Assembly: GCF_014205845.1 (NCBI RefSeq)
Contig: NZ_JACHCR010000014.1
Location: 101,086-165,085, forward strand
Direction: 5' to 3'
Origin: Mucilaginibacter cryoferens
GTDB taxonomy: Bacteria > Bacteroidota > Bacteroidia > Sphingobacteriales > Sphingobacteriaceae
Length of the DNA stretch: 64,000 nucleotides
A program made the position numbers and the translations under genes. The notes below the pieces were generated by a model that saw only the letters and a list, made by a program, of their open reading frames with translations, searched no databases and had not been told where the DNA came from. The stretch's first letter is position 1; every line of letters starts with the position of its first letter. Shown here piece after piece: positions 61,279 through 64,000 of the stretch.

Positions 61279-61352
61279 CTATTTTGTTATCCTGACGAAC
61301 GAAGGATCTATTTGGAGCTTAATAGCCTATAGCAGATGCTTCGTTCCTCAGC
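61279..61352. repeat. Dispersed GAAGCATCT/CAGCATGACA-type element
   Basis: TTATCCTGACGAACGAAGGA on the left and GATGCTTCGTTCCTCAGCAT on the right are complementary with several mismatches. It is related to the element at 57958-58052. Confidence 0.7.
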
Positions 61353-61367
61353 ATGACAATTGTTTAA

Positions 61368-61396
61368 ATTCGAAATTCTCAATTCCGAAATCAAAA
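61368..61396. repeat. Seven-base periodic repeat before the YebC gene end
   Basis: Units TTCGAAA, TTCTCAA, TTCCGAA, ATCAAAA. Same family as the arrays at 30478 and 39900. Confidence 0.7.
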
Positions 61397-62122
61397 TTAT
61401 TCCGCCATGTTATGGTAAACTGCTTGTACGTCGTCGTCTTCCTCCAGGCGGTCAATTAGTTTCATTATATCTACAACTTGCTCTTCGGTAACCTCATGAA
61501 ATGATTGAGGCACGCGCTCCAACTTGGCCGATTTCACATCTACGCCTATTTCTTCCAAAGCTTTCTGCATTTTGCCAAAATCTTCAAAGGCTGTATGTAT
61601 TACACCTATATCTTTTCCTTCTTCATCTGCTTCAACAAACAAATCTTCGAGGCCGGCATCTATCAGTTCAAATTCAAGTTCTTCCAGGTCGCGTTCGCCT
61701 GGCTCAAAAGTGAAAACAGATTTGCGGGTGAAAATAAAATCCAATGATCCTGTTTTGCCCAGCGAGCCACCGTATTTGGTAAAGTAACTGCGTACATTGG
61801 CAACGGTACGGTTGGTATTATCTGTAGCGGTTTCTACCAAAACTGCAACGCCGTATGGCGCGTAGCCCTCATAAACCAGCTCTTCGTAATCTTTTTCATC
61901 ACGACTGGTAGCGCGTTTTATCGCGGCTTCCACGCGGTCTTTAGGCATATTAACAGCCTTTGAGTTTTGTACGGCGGTACGTAAACGCGAGTTGGTGTTA
62001 ATATCACCACCACCTGCTTTAACGGCCATTACTATTTCTTTCCCTAAACGGGTAAACTGCACGGCCATTTTGGCCCAGCGCTTAAACTTTCTTTCTTTGC
62101 GGAATTCAAATGCTCTTCCCAT
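61397..62122 (-). CDS. YebC/PmpR-family regulator/translation factor
   Basis: A 241-residue protein of the YebC family. MGRAFEFRKERKFKRWAKMA, GGGDINTNSRLRTAVQNSKA, NMPKDRVEAAIKRATSR, YEGYAPYGVAVLVETATDN and ETATDNTNRTVANVRSYFTK are the fingerprint. Members act as DNA-binding regulators or help ribosomes on proline runs. Length and motifs are normal. It stands alone, with a terminator-like hairpin from the gene to its right about 60 bases upstream. Confidence 0.95.
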   Translation of the reverse strand: MGRAFEFRKERKFKRWAKMAVQFTRLGKEIVMAVKAGGGDINTNSRLRTAVQNSKAVNMPKDRVEAAIKRATSRDEKDYEELVYEGYAPYGVAVLVETATDNTNRTVANVRSYFTKYGGSLGKTGSLDFIFTRKSVFTFEPGERDLEELEFELIDAGLEDLFVEADEEGKDIGVIHTAFEDFGKMQKALEEIGVDVKSAKLERVPQSFHEVTEEQVVDIMKLIDRLEEDDDVQAVYHNMAE

Positions 62123-62175
62123 AACTATTGCTTCATTGTTGATGGTTCAATTATCATAGCTTTTGCCATAAAACA

Positions 62176-62209
62176 GAACCCCCTGTATATGTTGTTATAC
62201 AGAGGGTTC
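62176..62209 (-). terminator. Terminator downstream of the threonine dehydrogenase gene
   Basis: GAACCCCCTGTAT (62176-62188) pairs with ATACAGAGGGTTC (62197-62209) with one mismatch; on the minus strand it is followed by TGTTTTATGG. Confidence 0.7.
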
Positions 62210-62306
62210 AAATATAATATTGTTTTTTTAATGGTTGAATAAAAATCCAGAATTGAAGCTTCCTTTTCCTGTCGTTGCTCCATCAATCTTTACTCCTTTA
62301 TCCCCC

Positions 62307-63257
62307 TCAAATTACTTTCTTCAAATTTTCCAACATATCTGCCGTCATTTTTGGTAAATCGTATTCCAACTTCCAGCCCCAGTCTTGCTGCGCGTGGCTA
62401 TCGTCAATTGATTTTGGCCAGCTATCGGCAATGGCCTGGCGTGGGTCGGTATCTACATAACCCATCTCAAAAGCGGGTAAGTGTTTTTTAATTTCTTCGG
62501 CCAGTTGAGTTGGGGTAAAGCTGATACCCGCCAGGTTATATGACGACCTGATTTTTATCTGCCCGGCCGGAGCATTCATTAATGTAATGGTTGCCCTGAT
62601 GGCATCTTCCATGTACATCATAGGTAACGCGGTATCTGCAGATAGGAAACTTTGATATTTGCCTTTTTTTAAAGCCTCGTGAAATATGTGCACAGCGTAA
62701 TCGGTAGTACCCCCACCCGGTGATGCTTTCCAACCAATAAGGCCCGGATAGCGGATACTGCGTACGTCAACACCATATTTAGTATAATAGTACTCGCACC
62801 AGCGCTCGCCGGCCAGTTTGCTAAAGCCATAAACCGTGTTTGGGTCCATTACACAATACTGCGGTGTATTAAATTGCGGCGAATGCGGGCCGAATACGGC
62901 GATAGAACTTGGCCAGAAAACCTTGGCGGTTTTAAACTCCACCGCAAAATCAAGTACGTGGATAAGGCCGGTCATGTTTAGATCCCAGGCCATTTTGGGC
63001 TTTTGTTCGCCTACGGCCGATAATATGGCGGCAAGCAGGTAAACCTGGGTTGGGCGATGTTTATCAAAAATGTGGTGTAGATTGTGCTTATCGAGCACGT
63101 TTACAATTTCGTATGGCCCGCTGTTGCGGATAGCGTAGGTGGGGTCGTTAATATCGGATGCGATTACGTTTTCGGCTCCGTGAATGGCCCGTAAAGCCAT
63201 AACCAACTCGGTACCAATTTGTCCATTGGCACCAATCACTAAAATTTTTTCAGTCAT
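62307..63257 (-). CDS. L-threonine 3-dehydrogenase, SDR type
   Basis: A 316-residue NAD-dependent epimerase-fold enzyme. NAD loop VIGANGQIGTELVMAL; PSSIAVFGPHSP; catalytic Tyr143 and Lys147 in NTVYGFSKLAGERW; RYPGLIGWKASPGGGTTDYA and DSWPKSIDDSHAQQDWGW are specific for the SDR threonine dehydrogenase branch. It oxidises threonine to 2-amino-3-ketobutyrate, which Kbl (18177-19367) cleaves. It is not homologous to the zinc-dependent E. coli Tdh. The start is the ATG at 63257; the codon before it is TTG. Confidence 0.92.
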   Translation of the reverse strand: MTEKILVIGANGQIGTELVMALRAIHGAENVIASDINDPTYAIRNSGPYEIVNVLDKHNLHHIFDKHRPTQVYLLAAILSAVGEQKPKMAWDLNMTGLIHVLDFAVEFKTAKVFWPSSIAVFGPHSPQFNTPQYCVMDPNTVYGFSKLAGERWCEYYYTKYGVDVRSIRYPGLIGWKASPGGGTTDYAVHIFHEALKKGKYQSFLSADTALPMMYMEDAIRATITLMNAPAGQIKIRSSYNLAGISFTPTQLAEEIKKHLPAFEMGYVDTDPRQAIADSWPKSIDDSHAQQDWGWKLEYDLPKMTADMLENLKKVI

Positions 63258-63273
63258 CAACTTTTAGTTTTAA

Positions 63274-63281
63274 CAAAGGTA
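63274..63281 (-). promoter_or_regulatory. Threonine dehydrogenase promoter -7 element
   Basis: TACCTTTG on the minus strand, 16 bases before the start codon. A -33 element is not evident. Confidence 0.5.
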
Positions 63282-63660
63282 GGAATTTGGCCGAAATGTT
63301 AATGGCCGGTTAAGCCGTTTACGCAAACGATTAATCGTATAAATTTGGATACCTGGAGACTTGAAAATGGTGCTAACACGAATGAGTTATAATATACTAT
63401 AGAGCTAATAGTAATAACACCCCAATTTACAGGTTTTGCGCTTTGATTTGTTTGCGTAAGCACATCTTATATACTATATGGTTTATGCTTATTGGAGATT
63501 CCTCCTTCTGGAAATGCGCCGCACTTACTATATAATAAGACACCTTACTTAATAGTAATGTAGAAGTAGGCCCCCATTTAGCGTGATTTTTGATTTGTAA
63601 ATGATTTTTGAATGTTTTTTTTGATTGATTATTAGCGCCTTATCTTTAATGATTAATTAA
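63282..63660. other. Noncoding region before the stable-RNA promoters
   Basis: About 380 bases with no ORF worth calling and no tRNA or rRNA motif. It contains several TATACTAT-like AT-rich words (63397-63402, 63470-63478, 63531-63535) but nothing I can assign. Confidence 0.5.
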
Positions 63661-63674
63661 ATGTATAAAACGGC

Positions 63675-63704
63675 TTGCGTGAGAGGATAAAGAGGCTACC
63701 TTTG
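63675..63704 (+). promoter_or_regulatory. Tandem promoter P1
   Basis: TTG (63675-63677), 19 bases, TACCTTTG (63697-63704), then GCATCCCGC. CCCGC and GCGGG (63708-63712, 63723-63727) could pair at the start of the transcript. Confidence 0.7.
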
Positions 63705-63822
63705 CATCCCGCAAATAAGGAAGCGGGGTTGTTCTTAGAAAGGTTAGTGAAGGGTTTTTGTTGAGGTAGGGAAAGCGAGCGAGATTAATATAAAACAGGA
63801 GCCAAAAAAACTTCAGATAAAA

Positions 63823-63853
63823 TTTCGGAAAGCGAAAAAGTTTACTACTTTTG
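63823..63853 (+). promoter_or_regulatory. Tandem promoter P2
   Basis: TTTCGG (63823-63828), 17 bases, TACTTTTG (63846-63853), then GCACCCCGC as in P1. Confidence 0.7.
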
Positions 63854-63934
63854 CACCCCGCTACGGAGGGAGAAAAGAGAGCTGGTAAGCGGTTCAAAAC
63901 TTAGGATTTCGAAAGAAAAAATAAAAAAAATAAG

Positions 63935-63966
63935 TTTTGGAAATAAGGAAAAGGTTTCTACCTTTG
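63935..63966 (+). promoter_or_regulatory. Tandem promoter P3
   Basis: TTTTGG (63935-63940), 18 bases, TACCTTTG (63959-63966), then GCAGACCC. The best match of the three, followed by ACCC/GGGT that can pair. Three such promoters in a row without an ORF point to an rRNA or tRNA operon beginning beyond 64000. Confidence 0.78.
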
Positions 63967-64000
63967 CAGACCCAAACGGAAGGGTGTTAGCGATAACGAA

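Noticed and set aside
63282..63660. tRNA or small structured RNA in the last noncoding region
   Set aside because: I found no TTCGA-type loop, acceptor stem or known RNA motif there.

Overview
The window is chromosomal DNA of a Bacteroidota bacterium. It is most likely a member of the Sphingobacteriaceae, and the gene content fits Mucilaginibacter or Pedobacter best, but the genus is my inference. The reasons are a SusC/SusD pair with a propeller-type regulator, promoters of the Bacteroidota type (-33 TTTG and -7 TAnnTTTG) instead of the E. coli type, AT-rich start regions without Shine-Dalgarno sequences, and families typical of the phylum (DUF5686, a CapA-like protein, GxxExxY, an SDR-type threonine dehydrogenase). 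I saw no tRNA, rRNA, CRISPR, prophage or insertion sequence inside the window.

Layout. 0-4 kb: rimM (partial) and rpsP, a deoxyribonucleotidase, and a multi-PAS protein that ends in a histidine-kinase dimerisation helix pair with no ATPase domain. 4-13.2 kb: a polysaccharide utilisation locus made of a GH144-like glucanase, SusD, SusC and a membrane-bound propeller/LuxR regulator. 13.4-25.5 kb: an Rpn-like nuclease, trhO, a DUF5686 outer-membrane protein, kbl, pheS, small lipoproteins, a TetR regulator, rlmD and a phosphoribosyltransferase. 25.5-31.5 kb: a CapA-like phosphoesterase, an NlpC/P60 peptidase, pdhA-pdhC and a DUF4349 lipoprotein. 31.6-35.5 kb: a MazG-like protein, a GxxExxY protein and dtd inside a nest of CACGAAT-type repeats, then a cystathionine gamma-synthase family enzyme and rsgA. 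36.1-41.2 kb: the thrABC operon behind a threonine/isoleucine leader-peptide attenuator. 41.4-47 kb: a minus-strand cluster of a CruF-like protein, a GT2 glycosyltransferase, two paralogous acyltransferases, an alpha/beta hydrolase and Kdo transferase. 47.2-52.5 kb: ugd-uxs-galE-rfbB-ywqE, which supply and regulate nucleotide sugars for surface polysaccharide. 52.8-59.7 kb: two GH3 glycosidases and a type-B carboxylesterase. 59.8-63.3 kb: a repeat protein with six FKPRFN-type motifs, a DUF2442 protein, a YebC-family regulator and SDR-type threonine dehydrogenase. 63.6-64 kb: three tandem strong promoters that probably drive a stable-RNA operon just outside the window.

How the genes work together. 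Threonine is made by thrABC under an attenuator that reads Thr/Ile codons, and it is broken down by the SDR-type threonine dehydrogenase and Kbl, encoded elsewhere in the window. The GH144-like enzyme, SusCD and perhaps the distant GH3 enzymes could form a beta-1,2-glucan pathway; this is an inference from families. The CruF/GT2/acyltransferase cluster could decorate a carotenoid with sugar and acyl groups.

The most unusual DNA-level signals are the thr attenuator; a 41-bp near-perfect palindrome lying over a promoter for a 35-codon ORF next to a TetR gene; at least a dozen intergenic stretches of degenerate DNA with a period of seven bases, one of which has become coding sequence in the Kdo transferase; several families of dispersed palindromes, one of which now encodes the N-terminus of ThrB; and the FKPRFN repeat protein.
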